Assembly (NCBI GenBank): GCA_026014605.1
Contig: JAOZIC010000198.1
Location: forward strand, 1 to 14,109
DNA from: Candidatus Bathyarchaeota archaeon
GTDB taxonomy: Archaea; Thermoproteota; Bathyarchaeia; Bathyarchaeales; Bathyarchaeaceae
DNA length: 14,109 bases
Reading direction: 5' to 3'
Shown: in pieces, positions 14,046-14,109 of the stretch
Position numbering within the stretch: position 1 is the first letter of the stretch
Layout of the letters: every line of letters starts with the position of its first letter
Program-made: the position numbers and the translations under genes
Notes under the pieces: generated by a model
Database searches by the model: none
The model's input: only the letters and a program-made list of their open reading frames with translations
Told to the model about the DNA's origin: nothing

Positions 14046-14109
14046 ATGCCTCACCCTTTTTTTCAAGTGCAGTGTCTATCCGCGAAAGGGTTTATGAATG
14101 TTTCTACCT

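Noticed and set aside
14046..14100. Kink-turn in the L7Ae leader
   Set aside because: There is a simple stem, but no convincing three-base bulge with tandem G-A pairs was found; the stem alone is reported.

Overview
The window is archaeal chromosomal DNA of moderate GC. The evidence is a ribosomal cluster L7Ae-S28e-L24e with archaeal IF5B, class III (type IV pilin-like) signal peptides, a TadA/VirB11-type ATPase with two separate TadC/PilC-like platform proteins, and U-rich tracts behind genes. A protein whose Cys pattern resembles the TackOD1 zinc domain, and eukaryote-like motifs in IF5B, point to the TACK side of the archaea. Bathyarchaeia is my best guess, made from overall style and not proven here. 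Start codons are mixed: four CDSs are best read from TTG or GTG. Gene density is about 90%; no tRNA, rRNA, CRISPR array or insertion sequence was seen.

Layout. 1-450: a short coiled-coil protein on the minus strand, then a gene-poor stretch with two small hairpins, then (450-815, plus) a four-helix membrane protein. 821-3308: two adjacent moeA paralogues on the minus strand for the last step of molybdenum/tungsten cofactor synthesis. 3408-4193: an unrecognised membrane protein, divergent across a 257-base promoter region from a zinc-ribbon/restriction-endonuclease-fold-like protein (4451-5419, plus). 5425-10512: a compact five-gene operon on the minus strand, in order of transcription: pilus ATPase, two integral-membrane platform proteins, a small pilin, and a large pilin carrying lectin-like modules. 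10664-14045: the translation cluster on the minus strand, in order of transcription: L7Ae, S28e, L24e, adenylate kinase, aIF5B.

How the genes work together. The pilus operon encodes a motor, a platform, a short pilin and a large adhesin-like pilin, so it could build a minimal surface filament or adhesin-display device; the prepilin peptidase must lie elsewhere. The most interesting reading is that the large pilin looks like the small one with about 300 residues of beta-sandwich inserted into its globular head. Its ribosome binding site and TTG start are embedded in the last codons of the small pilin gene. In the ribosomal cluster, adenylate kinase sits where many archaea carry nucleoside diphosphate kinase.

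Limits: all family names come from motif recognition by eye, without searches; promoters and hairpins are inspection-based.
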